Positions 30,658 through 42,169 of a stretch of DNA of 64,000 nucleotides are shown piece by piece; position 1 is the stretch's first letter, and each line of letters starts with the position of its first letter. This DNA is from Prillingera fragicola (lineage: Eukaryota; Basidiomycota; Tremellomycetes; Trichosporonales; Trichosporonaceae), in the NCBI GenBank assembly GCA_002335605.1, contig BEDY01000002.1:930001-994000 (forward strand), written 5' to 3'. The notes under the pieces are model-generated. The model was not told the DNA's origin, searched no databases, and worked only from the letters and a program-made list of their open reading frames with translations. A program made the position numbers and the translations under genes.

Positions 30658-32018
30658 GGTGGTGGCGATGGTGTTGGTGTTGGTGGTGAGGTGAAAGGGA
30701 GGTCAGACGACCAGTGTTGTAATGTTCTGCTGCAAAGGCGAGTGTAGAAGACTGGTGGGGTGCCGCGGGGCAATGGGGAAGAGTGTGGGGAGCTTGGAGG
30801 TCAGCGACGACCTCGAGTCTTTTATCTCGATGCAACCTCGTCGACGGCAAACGTCAAACCCAACCCATCGGTCCGATCTTCCATCTTTCCACATGTACAT
30901 TCTTGCGTGTCGGCCGCCCTGACCACTGAGCCGCACCCTGACGCGTAGCCCTTTGCCGTGCTTTGCCTCCTGATCTGCTCGCCGAGCTTCGAGGAATGGA
31001 CAGGACTGTCATTTCCGACACCTGCGCGGTCCGAAGCGGCGTCCCAGCAGGAGCCCGTCTTGTTCCGGGCTCCAAGCAGCAGTGCAGACGTCGGCCACAT
31101 GGCGCGTGATCAAGCCGGTCCGGCGCAGGCAGCACTGGCTGAGGCAAGCCAGCGGACGGCTATCGTCGGCAACTGGATGGCAGCGGCTATCGACGCCTCC
31201 CACCCAGATGACCGTCCGGGTTGAATTCGGGCCACACGGTTCTGGTGGAGCTGCATACACGGTTCTGCAGCCCGTCAGTGCACTATGCATGCATTGCCAG
31301 GTAGAGAACAAGCAAGCTGACGTCAATAGCCGTACACCACTACTGATTAGAAATCCAACCCACCGGCTACTCACGGCAACCACGCCTTTTTCACGTGGCT
31401 ATCTCCCTCACCCACCGCGGCCGTTCAGTGCGGGCGCGTACCGGGCGAGGCTGAACCGTGTCATCAACGGCCGGCTGCCCGCGCCGCGCCGAAGAAAGGC
31501 CGTTATCTTCGTCGATTGCCGTCCACTCCCAGAACCGTGTAGCATGCACCTCCCCCGAGGGGCTCGTCGGGGATCCAACCGTCGTCGTCGCCGCCATCCA
31601 CTACCGAACCCCGTGGAGGCTCGCCCCTCGACTCGCACTTCGGGCCCCAAGGTATCCGCTCATTGCCTGCGTCTCCCTCGCTCACGGGGGATACCCCGGT
31701 GGCCGTGGGGCGTTGGTGGTGGTCGCGGGGTATCGAGCTCCCTGCCAAGTCGCCGGTACTGGTGCGAAGCTGGCTGTGGTCGGGTTCGGGCGTTGGGCCG
31801 ACAGTCGCTCTGGTGAGCTCGCCGCCGTACTGGCGGTACAAGCCGGGATACCGTCGCTCGCACAAGGATGTCGGGTTTGGAGCTCAACTGAGACCCGTAT
31901 TCCCACAGTTGGTCCGCTGTAAGCCGCCACACACTGGAGTGGCCAAATCGTAACTAGCTGCAGCTGGCGCTGGCCTCGACGACCCAGATCAGTGTATGTG
32001 TGCATGCTAATATGGGGT
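30658..32018. other. Intergenic stretch upstream of the permease
   Basis: The region holds the permease promoter and the 3' flank of the mitochondrial protein gene. Open frames on both strands between 31,080 and 31,950 overlap each other. One minus-strand frame (31,865-31,503) is Gly/Asp-rich and not obviously random, but it has no recognised domain. No RNA gene was seen. Confidence 0.4.
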
Positions 32019-33537
32019 CTACGCGTCCTTCTTCTCCTCACCAATGCTCTTAGCGGCCTCATACTCTACCAACCAATCGGGCTTGACGGCCTCAAGCTCG
32101 GCCTTCAAGCCCTTGATGTTCTCCATCATGTCGCGGCGCATCTCGCTTACGGGCTTGGTCGTCATTCCGCCCGAGGAGGAACTAATGACGGTAGCCTGGG
32201 CGTCTGCACCCTCGGGCAGGCCGTCACCGAGCGAGACCATGGTCTGGAGCGCCGAGATGGTCTTGTGCACCTCGAGGCCCTTTTCCATGTACTGGCCATT
32301 CTCTTCGCGCTCAAAGCCCGACCAGCGCTGAATGCGCGGGTCAGACCAGTCGATTTTGCCGTCGGCCTCGGCGACAGACAGGGTGGGCGACGCAGCAATG
32401 GTATTGCCGTCAGGGTTGGGCGACATCCAGCGCTTGTAGTACTGCGCAATGTACGCTGCTGGCGAGCGGTTCTTCCTTGATGGATCCTCCCATACCTCTG
32501 CAGGGATCATAAAGTTGGCAGAGGGGAGGAATGGCGCGGGGTTTGCCCAGTAGTTTCGGTGCATCTTGCCAGAGGCACGCATCTCCATGGGAGGAGGGAA
32601 CGAGGTGCGGCAGTTGGCCATCACATCGTCATGCCCATCCATCACCACGTTGTAGGTGCGCTTGTTACCATCGGCCATCGTGTGCTCAAATTCAGCAACG
32701 TAGATGGGGAAATAGATAGGGTACGCGGCCGTAAGCGTGTCCTTCCACTTGGACACGTCGATGCGCATGCCGTTGAGACTTGCCCGGTTGCCGATGCGGT
32801 AGCGCAACTTGTCCAGAAACTCAAACGGCGGTACAGTGAACGGCACCTCCACAATCTCATTGCCCTTGCCAAATTGCTCCAGGTGGCGCGCGGGGTAGTA
32901 GATCGGCAAGTCGTCAACGAGTGGAGGCACCGCAAACGACAGGTAAGACAGTGGAGCAAAAGGGTGGCCTGGACGTCAGTGACAACAACGTTGTCAAGTA
33001 CTCACCAGGGACATAGCCTTCGCGTACTGCCAACCATCCGGGAACCTCCCCCTCCGACCTTGCCGACGACGCCTTGCCCTCGGCAACAACATCCATACGC
33101 CAGACGGGCCAGTAGACTGGCTTCAGGTCGCGCATGCGGAGCGACTGCCCCAGGCCAAACTCCTTGGCAAGAGACTCGACAAGTGTTCCGCCAAATATGT
33201 GCAGCAGACCGGCATAGAGAATGTTGGGCCAATGTCCTGCTAGGTTAGCAATCTGGTGACAGACAGGGAAAAGTGGAGGTCACGTTGAGTGACGCAGACG
33301 CTGTTGACGTTGCAAGCACTTACCCGAGGCCAAGAGACCATGGACCAAGAGCCGTTCTTTAACGGTTTCTGGTGTATGTTGAAAAGGGACTGCGCAGATC
33401 TTTGACGAGGGAGTGTCTGTGGAAGCGTGTATGCTGCGGTGGTGCCGGAGGCACAGTGTGGGTGCTGCTAGTGCAAAGCGGCGCGGTGTGGCTCGTGCCG
33501 TGGCGAGCGACCTGGAGGCTGCTTGCCGAGAGATCAT
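32019..33537 (-). CDS. Predicted mitochondrial protein of unknown function
   Basis: Exons 33537-33324, 33236-33006 and 32968-32019 give 464 residues; introns are 87 and 37 nt. The start MISRQAASRSLATARATPRR is a textbook Arg/Ser/Ala-rich mitochondrial presequence, so this ATG was preferred over an in-frame one at 33,693. The mature part contains GHWPNILYAGLLHIFGGTL, MRDLKPVYWPVWRMDVV and YPIYFPIYVAEFEHT, then a Trp/Tyr-rich central region and a C-terminal helix (MMENIKGLKAELEAVKPDW). I do not recognise a family. The repeated P-x-YxP-V/I-Y pattern suggests a beta-rich fold. The first acceptor could alternatively lie 3 nt upstream in transcript order, adding one Ala. Confidence 0.75.
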
Positions 33538-33841
33538 GTTGCCGAGTATCCCGCGTCGTGTGAGAGCCAGGCTGTTGGCAGAGTGAGAGGTAAAGGTGAC
33601 TGTCCTGTTTGCAGGAAAGTGTTGCGAGTAGTAGTGGTCCAAAACGACTCCTAGTTCGTCATTGAGGACATGATTTTGATCCCGTCCATCCACCGGCGGA
33701 GGAAGACGACGGAATCAAATCCGACTACCGACCGGCCCAGGACTGGTGTGTCTTAGCCGAACAGAACATCCCTTCTTGAAGCATCTTGCACAACTTTGCT
33801 CCATCTATCACCCACCTACTGCCACTCATCACAGCCTCACG
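33538..33841. promoter_or_regulatory. Divergent promoter, mitochondrial protein / PEX6
   Basis: The 304 bp between the start codons serves both genes. No TATA box was seen. The plus-strand end (33,800-33,841) is CA/CT-rich like a leader. Confidence 0.45.
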
Positions 33842-36800
33842 ATGACTGTGGCTTGTACACAGAAAGCCCAGCCGGTCACAAGCAGTCCACCGTTCGGACG
33901 GCCCGCTCCAGTCCGCGCAGAGGTCCACTCGCTCAACTCCAGCGACGACGTTGCCGAAGCTTCCCCACATCTATGGGCCGCCCTCCGCCCGCGTTCCAAA
34001 GCTGTCAACGTGCAGTCACCCCGCCGCATCGCCATCGCAGTAGAATGGGAACCAGAACGTCGTCTGGGCCCTCAGGCTGCCTCGAGTGAGCGCAAGCTCA
34101 TCGTATGGGTCCGCGAATCAACGGCCGTGAGTTACCCGGCGTAGTCCGATAGACACTTGCTGAACATCTTGGCTAGATCTCCAATGCGAGCTCCAGCACG
34201 GCGCGCCCGAGACTCTACATTCCATCGCACTTGCTTCCTCCGTTTGTTCCCACTCCCACAGAAGTTACTGTCCAGGCCCATGAGCCGGTGCGACTCAGTC
34301 TCGTCGTCGTCCAGCCTGCCGGCAGCGGCGGCGATGATGTCGCTGCGGACGACCTCGAGCAATTCTACGCCGAGACCCTGCCCAACGGCAACTGTGGCGA
34401 GGCCAATGGCTCTGTTCACTTTGCCGAGGAGACGCCAAGCCGTGCTGGCATGTTCTTCCGGGAAGGTGGGCAGGTGCCTCTTGGCTGGGGCAGGAGTGTG
34501 CGCATTCTCATGTGCGAGCCGGTCCAGCAGGGAATCGTTACCAGAGATACGCGCGTGGTGGTCACCGAGCGCCCCAAGGGTCAGCACTACGACGACGACG
34601 ATGCAAACGGTGATCGCGGCAGTGTCGCGCCCTCGCATCGATCCATGGTGGACGAGTTTGACCCAGATGCCTTTCTGGCTTCGACGCTGGCGTTGTCGCT
34701 CGCGCAGCTCTCAGACGGCGACGAGCAGGACCGCGGAGACGGCGGATCAGAGACCTCGACCGACCTCGCGACGTCGCTCACAACCTCTGGATCGCTCACT
34801 CCCAGGCCACCAGGCCTCCGCCCCTCCTCGCCTGTGGCTACTCCTGGCGAAGTCCTCGCCAATCCACTCGACTCACCCAGTGAAGACAGTGGCATGCGCT
34901 TTATTGCCATGACATCTGCCGGACGTGGACCGCAGGTTCCTGGCACTGATGACGACGAGGACGTGTGCTACGCCGGTGTCTGGGCTCTTGGACGCGCAGG
35001 AGTGTTCGAGGGCGACTGGGTGTACCTCAAATCAATTGAGGAGGGAGCACCTGCCCGCACTCGTCTCGCTCGCGTCTACGCCTGGGAGCGCCTAGACCAG
35101 GAGAGTGAGCTCCCACCCAACGTGCTTCTGGTCCCACCCAACGTCCGCCGGTCGCTCAACGCCGTCCCCAGTGCTCGCACCGAGATTCTTGTCCTCCCAA
35201 CCCCCTTCGGTTCCCGCCGCCCCACCCTCCCTACGGCCAACAGCATGACGCTCGCGCGAGTCGCCACTGCTGAAGGCGTCGACAAGCGCTATGAGCGGTC
35301 ATGGCTGCGTGGCTTGCGCGAGCACTTTGCCGCCCACAGCACAGCTGACAGCGAGAGCGGCCAGCGCCTCGTGCGTCGCGGCGACGTCATCTCGGTGCCC
35401 GCGTGGATCGACAAGCCTCTGGCTGACGGCGAGGACCCGAGCGGCGAAGATGATGAGGACGACGAGGAGGAGACTCACTCGCGCCACACTCCCTCTGCCA
35501 TTGTCTACTTTGTCGTCACGGCACTGGCATTTGAGCCCCTAGTCCCACCCGAGGACGACTTTTCTTCTTCCGTGTCGTCCAAGGCACGCGCTGGTGAGCT
35601 CGGCTGCTGGGTCGATGCCGGCCACGGCGGCGAGACGGCTCTCATGCTCTCGGGTGTTGAGCGCTCGCGCGTGGCTGGACGTCAGGGCGACCTGGCATGG
35701 CATGGCCTCGACTTTGCACCTGTGCCCTTCGCGCCAGCTGCGGCTGGAACGATGCGCGATCTTGTCCGCTCGGCATTCTCGCCTCTGGCCCTTGCGCGTC
35801 TCTTCCCTCTTTCGTTGTTGGTCAAGGGGGCTCGCGGCTCTGGCAAGCGCGCTCTCGTGCGTGCACTCGCCGACGAGCTTGGCCTCAGCGTCATTGACGT
35901 GCCGTGCTACGACATTGTCGGCGACACTCCCCAGGTCACCGAGGGCACGCTTCGTGCGCGCTTGGAAAAGGCGCGTAACTGCGCCCCCGCCATTCTTCTC
36001 CTCTCGCATCTAGAAGCATTCTCCCCGCCCTCGAGCGGCGGCTCGGCGCCTCCCACCCGGCCACCGCCTATCGTCAAGGTCGTCGAGGACATTCTGGCTG
36101 ACGCACGCACCGCCGGGGCCGAGACTGGTCAGCCTCTCATTCTCGTTGGCACGACGAGCGCTGCCGACACTGTCCCGCGCGACATGCTCGCGTGCTTCAA
36201 GCACGAAATCAACCTCACTGCCCCCAACGCGACCGAGCGCGAGACCATCCTCGCGACGACACTCGGCGGCACGCCGCTCGCACCCGACGTCCAGCTGTCG
36301 CACGTCGCGGCGCAGGCTGCTGCCTTGAACGCTGGCGACTTGAAGAGTCTTGTTGACCGCGCCAAGGATGTGGCGCTGGAGCGTGCATGTGAGGGAGCTG
36401 CTGCCCCTGACGCGCTGCTCGCCGGCATCTCGCTGACTGCTGCGGACCTCACTGCCGCACTGAGTGACGCGCGTGCCTCATACGCCGACAGCATTGGCGC
36501 ACCACGTATCCCCAATGTGTCGTGGGATGACGTCGGTGGTCTCGCGGCTGTCAAGGGTGATATCCTCGATACAGTCCAGCTGCCTCTTGATCACCCCGAG
36601 CTCTTTGGCGAGGGAATGAAGAAGCGCTCTGGCATTCTCCTCTACGGCCCGCCTGGAACGGGTAAGACCTTGCTGGCCAAGGCCGTCGCCACGTCGTGCG
36701 CGGCCAACTTTTTGTCCGTCAAGGGCCCAGAGCTGCTCAACATGTACATCGGAGAGTCGGAAGCCAACGTCCGCCGTGTCTTTGAAAAGGCCCGCGATGC

Positions 36801-37452
36801 CTCCCCCTGTGTTATTTTCATGGACGAGCTCGACTCTGTGGCCCCCAAGCGTGGCAACCAGGGTGACTCGGGCGGTGTCATGGACCGCATCGTGTCCCAG
36901 CTCCTCGCCGAGCTCGACGGCATGTCCTCTGGTCGGGGGCAGGTCATTGTCATGGCGGCGACCAACCGTCCTGACCTGCTCGACCCGGCCCTTTTGCGCC
37001 CGGGACGTTTCGACCGTATGCTGTACCTCTCGGTCCCCGAGACACACGCGGCGCAGCGCGACGTCCTCGCAGCGCTCACGCGCAAGTTTGCGCTCGACCC
37101 CGCCATGTCTCTCGACGACATTGCCGAGCGCTTGCCGTTCACCTACACCGGTGCGGACCTGTACGCTTTGTGCGCGGACGCAATGCTCATCTCAATGACG
37201 CGCGTCGCGTCGGCCGTCGACGAGCGCGTCACCGAGCTCGACGCCGCGCCCCTCCCCCGCGCATACCCCTCGCCCTTGACCGCGCAGTACTATCTCGCAT
37301 CAATGGCGACAGAGGCCGAGACCCAGGTGGTGGTCACCGAGCCTGATTTCATGCAGGCTCTCGAGCGGCTGACGCCAAGTGTCAGCCAGGATGAGATGGC
37401 GCATTATCGGGCCGTACAACAGGAGTTTAAGGGGTATGAGATTGGGCAGTAG
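33842..37452 (+). CDS. PEX6: Peroxisomal AAA ATPase PEX6
   Basis: Exons 33842-34126 and 34177-37452 around a 50 nt intron encode 1186 residues. The N-terminal half is the family's divergent double-psi region. The D1 AAA domain is degenerate: Walker A reads KGARGSGKRALV and the Walker B position ILLLSHLEAF lacks the normal DE pair. D2 is canonical: GPPGTGKTLLAKAV (~residue 918), VIFMDELDSVAPKRG, and the second region of homology ATNRPDLLDPALLRPGRFDR. A degenerate D1 with an intact D2 preceded by PNVSWDDVGGL is characteristic of PEX6. With PEX1 it extracts ubiquitinated PEX5 receptor from the peroxisome membrane. It is convergent with GNL1, 173 bp away. Confidence 0.93.
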
Positions 37453-37625
37453 AATTTGCATTTTGACTGGGTATTTGCATGGATGTTATGAGTGTCTGGG
37501 CTTGGGAGTGCACTGTTGACTGCCGTCGGGCTGCCGAGCGTACTGATACTTGTCAAACAGGTGAGGTTGAGGAGGTTCATGAAATGCTACAATGCTACAG
37601 GATGTTTGTGATTATGACTTCTCTT

Positions 37626-39620
37626 CTACTCCTCGTCCTCCTTCTCCTCCTCGTCGTCGTCGTCGTCGTCCTCATCGTCATCGTCACCTCCGTCCATGAG
37701 CGCAGCAAAGAAACTCTTGTTGTTTTGCACCTCAAAGCTCTCCTCATCCTCGTCCTCGTCGTCATCCTCCTCTTCACTCCCCTCGTCGTCACTCTTACTC
37801 TCCCACTCTTCATCCTTGTGGTGCTCAGCACCCTCACTCTCACTCTCCTCCTCCTCTTTACCCTCGTCATCGACGTCCGGTCCTCCGGCAAGGTAGACAC
37901 CCTTGCCCTCGCGCCCAGCCAGGTCGACGTTGGGCGGCCAAAACCCCCATCGAATCCGCCCGTCAGCGACAACACGCAGCATGCCGTTTCCAGCGCGGTT
38001 CGCATCAGGCCGTCCGCCCTTGGCGGTAAAGAATCCGCGATCCAGCGCGCGCGAGTCGATAATCTCGCCTGCGGTCCAGATGCGCTCCTTTACGACTGGC
38101 TCGGGGCGCGGCATGTCGGAGCGCCAGGTGCGTTTGGCCTCGAGTTGCGCAGCCGTCGTGTCCTCTTCCAGGTGGGGGACGCGGAAAATGTCCTCGAGGG
38201 CAATGTGCGTTGCGACAGTGTAGATGCACGATGGCAGGGAAGGGATCTGCGAGATGGGCAGGATACCCGCCATGGCCTGCAGTTCCATCGGTGCGAGAGA
38301 GGGGCAGACGAGGCCCGGGCAGTCGACAATCTTGACGTGACGCTGCTTTCCCCAGAAAATCGTCTGAAAATGTTTCGTCTTGCCAGGTGTCTTGGAGGCG
38401 CGGACACGGGTGGTGCCCATGATGGCGTTTAGGAGGGACGACTTGCCGACGTTGGGCTGGCCGACGAGACCGATGGTGAGGGGCTCGGTGGCTGGGTCGT
38501 GGTGGTGGTCGTCCTCGTGCGAGTCGTTGTGGTCGTCGCTCGAGTCAGCATCGCTGCCCTCCAGTGGAGTAGCGACGTTGGAGCGTCCGCGCGCCCTCTG
38601 CTTGTCCTTTGCGCTTTTGGTTGGGCCTTTGGGTGGCTCAGGCTCCGGGTCGCGCGCTAGCTCGGCCCAGTCGACCTCGGTGCGAACGGGTGGTGTCCAT
38701 TGGGCAAGCTTTTCGGGATCGCTGATATCCGGGGGAGTGGTGAGACGAGTATGCGCAGTCTTGAGAGCTGCAATGAGCTCGCCGCGGGACGAGGTGGGGA
38801 TGGCGGGGCGATGGCGGGCCTTGGTCTGGCCGTAGAGGAGCGACGTGTCGTAGCTCATGACGCTGACAATCTGGACATCGTCGCCCTCGTTGGCCTCGGC
38901 GCCTTCGCTCCACCACTCACGCAACCAGGTTCGCCAGCCCTCGAGTGCGGCAGGGTCGACCAGGTCGGCCTTCGTAAGGACGAGGATGATCTGCCGTTTG
39001 GGCTTGAACGAGCGCAGGTAGGTACGCAGTGTCGGAGGGCAGTGGAGGGGAACACATCGTGCGTCGCAAAGCAACAACACAATGGCGGACGACTCGACAA
39101 CTCGCCAGAGCTGGCGCCAGACCTCGAGGTTGGTCTCAAACCAGCTGGGACTGTGGGGCCACTCGCCCTCCTCGACTTCGGCATTGACCCAGGCTTCAAC
39201 GGTGGAGCGTGTAGTGGCAAGCCACTTGCGGAACACGCCCTCTTCGTTCTTCTCAACTTCGTCCTTGGTCTGACCCGCCTTGAACTTGGGACGGGTGGGG
39301 ACGGTGAGGTCCGCGGCGGCGGGATTGGTCATCGCGGCCAGCGGAAAGACAGCCGACTCGGCAGGTAGCGGTCGGCTGAGCGGCTCGTCGTAAGCGAGCT
39401 CGCGTGTCCTCTCCATGTACAATGGAGGGACGGTCATAAACTTGGACTCGATGCCGGCGGCCTTGCGAGACTTTGCGTCCACACGGCCCGAGCCAAGCTT
39501 TGCCTTTTGTTTGGTAGTGAGGAGGACGGGGTTTGTGAGCTCGTCTCCTCGCTTTGCAGCGCGAGCATTTTGCAGCTGCTGCTTCTTTTTTCGAATTGAG
39601 AATGGGGTGCGGCGGGGCAT
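37626..39620 (-). CDS. Circularly permuted GTPase, GNL1/YawG type
   Basis: This intronless frame of 664 residues starts at MPRRTPFSIRKKKQQLQ, which matches the conserved GNL1 N terminus; the in-frame ATG 48 nt further upstream was rejected. The GTPase motifs are in permuted order: G4 LTKADLVD (~219), then G1 GLVGQPNVGKSS (~388), G2 KTPGKTKHFQT and G3 DCPGLV (~434). A segment after G3 (GFFTAKGGRPDANRAG) is family-typical. The C terminus is a very long Asp/Glu run. YlqF/Lsg1/GNL1 GTPases act in ribosome biogenesis. The acidic tail makes a long hydrophobic antisense frame that is not a gene. Confidence 0.9.
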   Translation of the reverse strand: MPRRTPFSIRKKKQQLQNARAAKRGDELTNPVLLTTKQKAKLGSGRVDAKSRKAAGIESKFMTVPPLYMERTRELAYDEPLSRPLPAESAVFPLAAMTNPAAADLTVPTRPKFKAGQTKDEVEKNEEGVFRKWLATTRSTVEAWVNAEVEEGEWPHSPSWFETNLEVWRQLWRVVESSAIVLLLCDARCVPLHCPPTLRTYLRSFKPKRQIILVLTKADLVDPAALEGWRTWLREWWSEGAEANEGDDVQIVSVMSYDTSLLYGQTKARHRPAIPTSSRGELIAALKTAHTRLTTPPDISDPEKLAQWTPPVRTEVDWAELARDPEPEPPKGPTKSAKDKQRARGRSNVATPLEGSDADSSDDHNDSHEDDHHHDPATEPLTIGLVGQPNVGKSSLLNAIMGTTRVRASKTPGKTKHFQTIFWGKQRHVKIVDCPGLVCPSLAPMELQAMAGILPISQIPSLPSCIYTVATHIALEDIFRVPHLEEDTTAAQLEAKRTWRSDMPRPEPVVKERIWTAGEIIDSRALDRGFFTAKGGRPDANRAGNGMLRVVADGRIRWGFWPPNVDLAGREGKGVYLAGGPDVDDEGKEEEESESEGAEHHKDEEWESKSDDEGSEEEDDDEDEDEESFEVQNNKSFFAALMDGGDDDDEDDDDDDEEEKEDEE

Positions 39621-39926
39621 GGTTGCTGGAATGTAGACAGTGGCTGAATGGACAGAAAGTGAAAGCAACGTCCACTCTTATACCCACAACGTCATACTCG
39701 TCAGCCAAAAAGGTGGAGGAGATACTCCGGATCCGAGTATGCAGCCAGCTGCTCCTCGGATCCGTGACCACGTGGCTATTTTCGCGTGGCTTTAGCATGG
39801 CATATTTGCTTCCGTGATTCACGCGTGTTTGTGCGCCATGCCCTGCGGCGGCGCGACTGAGATTGCACTGTTGGACAAACATTGCTCCTCACCCAACATC
39901 TAGACTTCCACCCTCCAGGCCAGGCC
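39621..39926. promoter_or_regulatory. Divergent promoter, GNL1-type GTPase / CDC7
   Basis: The 306 bp between the start codons serves both genes. No clear TATA box was recognised. A repeated GGATCCG-type element (GGATCCGAGTAT near 39,729 and GGATCCGTGACC near 39,758) is the only notable motif. Confidence 0.45.
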
Positions 39927-42169
39927 ATGGCTCTACCCTCGCACCACATTCCCGAACAGGACATGGCCATGTTCCCTATAGAGGAATCAACAAGCGAGAC
40001 TGGAGAGGGGGCCTCCATCCTCTTCTCAGAGCAGGTCCGCGCAGAAATAGAAGGAGGGGGTGCAAGCACATCACACAGCGCTGCCCAGAGGCCCGACAAT
40101 GACATGGCAGGAGATGCCATGGGCGACATGTTCTTTTACGTCGATGACGATGCCGTCCCACCCACAGCAGGCATAATGGTAGACCAGGTCGATGGTAACG
40201 ACTCGCCATATGCCGACGACACCATTATGGACCAGGACCCACCAGAACAGCCTCCACACGACGTCGACATTCACTACTGGCTCGCCGACACTGGCGACGA
40301 CGATGCGCAGGCTGAGCCAATGGTACGTGAAAGCTCGGGCGCAGGTCCATCGCAGTCGCGGCAATCACGACGCGCATCACCTGAAAAGGGCGCACGCGTG
40401 GCTGAGGCTGAAGGGCGCCGATCACCACGCAACGCGCAGGTGGCTCACGAGACATCACCCGGGTTTGTGCCAGAAACAGAAGAAGACGTTGAGGACGACG
40501 ATGAGGATGACTATGAAGAGCCGTTGAGCTACCATTCGGGCGACTCGGACGAGTACGAGATGGAGCAGCGACCGTGGTTGGAACGGACAGCCGTCAAACA
40601 CGACATTCAGGAGCTGTATTCAATTCGAGGGATGCACAACCCGACACTTCAAACATACAGATATCGTGTTGTGGATCGTTTGGGAGAAGGCACGTTCTCG
40701 TCCGTGTACCTTGCGTACGACAACTTGCACAACATGCATGACAACTCGTACTGGGCCGAGGACCACGAGGAGGTGACGACTGCGGAACAGCTCTACAAGC
40801 GGAGTTCGACAAAGGTCGCCCTCAAAAAGATACTAGTTACAAGCTCGCCAGCTCGTGTTGAGAACGAGTTGTCGATTCTCGAAAACTTGCGAGGGTGCCG
40901 ACACGTCTCACCACTGGTTTCGGCCTTTCGCGATGAGGACCAGATTGTCATTGTGCTGCCCTACCACCCATCGGACGACTTTCGATACTTTTACCGCCTC
41001 ATGGACCCAACAAAGATGAGGCAGTACATGACTTGTCTCCTGCGGGCACTCAAGGATATTCATGGACGAGGCATCATACATCGTGACGTCAAGCCGGCAA
41101 ACTTTCTCTTCGACTATGAGGCGGGGTACGGCGTGCTGGTCGACTTTGGATTGGCAGAGCGGTATCAGCCTGCAAAGCGGCCGACGTGCCAGCACGAGCC
41201 CGCTACGCAGGCCCACCCTCACGGCGCACGCACCAAGACGGCCGACACGGTGGCTGTCGAGCAAGCAGTGTACGACGCACGCAAGCGCGCTAAAGCGGGC
41301 GACGGGCGTATCGGTTTCCGGCAAGAGGACTCGCGCCCAGCAGTCAAGACGAACCGTGCCGGAACGCGTGGCTTTCGTGCGCCCGAGGTCTTGCTCAAGT
41401 GTCCCGACCAGACCGTGGCCATTGACGTGTGGTCAGCCGGCATCATGCTCTTGTCGCTCATGGCGCACAAGTTTCCAGTGTTCAACTCGACCGACGATGT
41501 CGAGGCGCTCATGGAAATTGCAGCGGTCTTTGGACGAGGACAGATGGAGCGCTGTGCCATGCTGCACAACCGCACGGTGATCACCAACGTGCCGACCGTT
41601 GACAACCCGCCCGACTCGCTCGCATCCCTCATTCTTCGCCTCAACCCCCACCTCTACACCCCGCACCAGCCGCATCCCACGCCGACCGAGGCAATGGAGC
41701 ACATCACTTCCGTCGACGCTGCGCTCGACCTGTGCAGTCGCCTGCTGCGCCTCGACTCAACACAGCGCATCACTGCAGCCCAGGCATTGCGACACCAATT
41801 CCTGGGTGACCCTGCCGATGACGGGCCTGACGAGATCGTCCCCCCGACTGAGGGCAAGTGTGGCCACCTCCATGTGTATAACAAAGACGGCCAACGTGAG
41901 TCTCTCCATGCCAAATTAACACTAACGATGCAGACCAAGCACGATTCGGTGACCAAGTTGAGGACATGCGATACGGGCAAGGTATTCCTCCCAGCCGCAA
42001 CTCGCTGTGCCCAGAGCACGAGCACTGGCAGCAGCGCAGCGGCGTCAACCCCCTCGGAGCAGCGTATGGCGCAACACAGGACGAAGAGTACTACTCTCGC
42101 GCCGGGTTTGTCGTCGCTGAGGAACATGCTGCTTGGGACGACTGTGGAGAGAGGGGATGGCGCGATTAG
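39927..42169 (+). CDS. CDC7: Cell-cycle kinase CDC7 (DDK catalytic subunit)
   Basis: Exons 39927-41895 and 41934-42169 around a 38 nt intron encode 734 residues. The first ~220 residues are acidic and disordered. The kinase domain starts at YRYRVVDRLGEGTFSSVYLAYD (~244) and shows VALKKI, the IIHRDVKPANFLFDYE catalytic loop (~384), VDFGLAERY, then a ~70-residue kinase insert and GTRGFRAPEVLLKCPDQTVAIDVWSAG. The HRDVKPANF loop, long inserts and GTRGFRAPE are diagnostic for CDC7, which phosphorylates MCM2-7 with Dbf4 to fire origins. The spliced C terminus ends EEHAAWDDCGERGWRD. The first ATG lies at 39,927; upstream in-frame codons have no ATG. Confidence 0.92.

Noticed and set aside
31082..31816. 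244-codon plus-strand frame
   Set aside because: Overlapped by several other open frames on both strands, with Arg/Pro-rich random-like composition and no domain.
33538..33693. Upstream in-frame start for the mitochondrial protein
   Set aside because: The downstream ATG gives a canonical presequence; the longer version places acidic residues before it.
37479..38432. Hydrophobic plus-strand frame resembling a membrane protein
   Set aside because: The Leu/Val run is the antisense of the GNL1-type GTPase's Asp/Glu tail.
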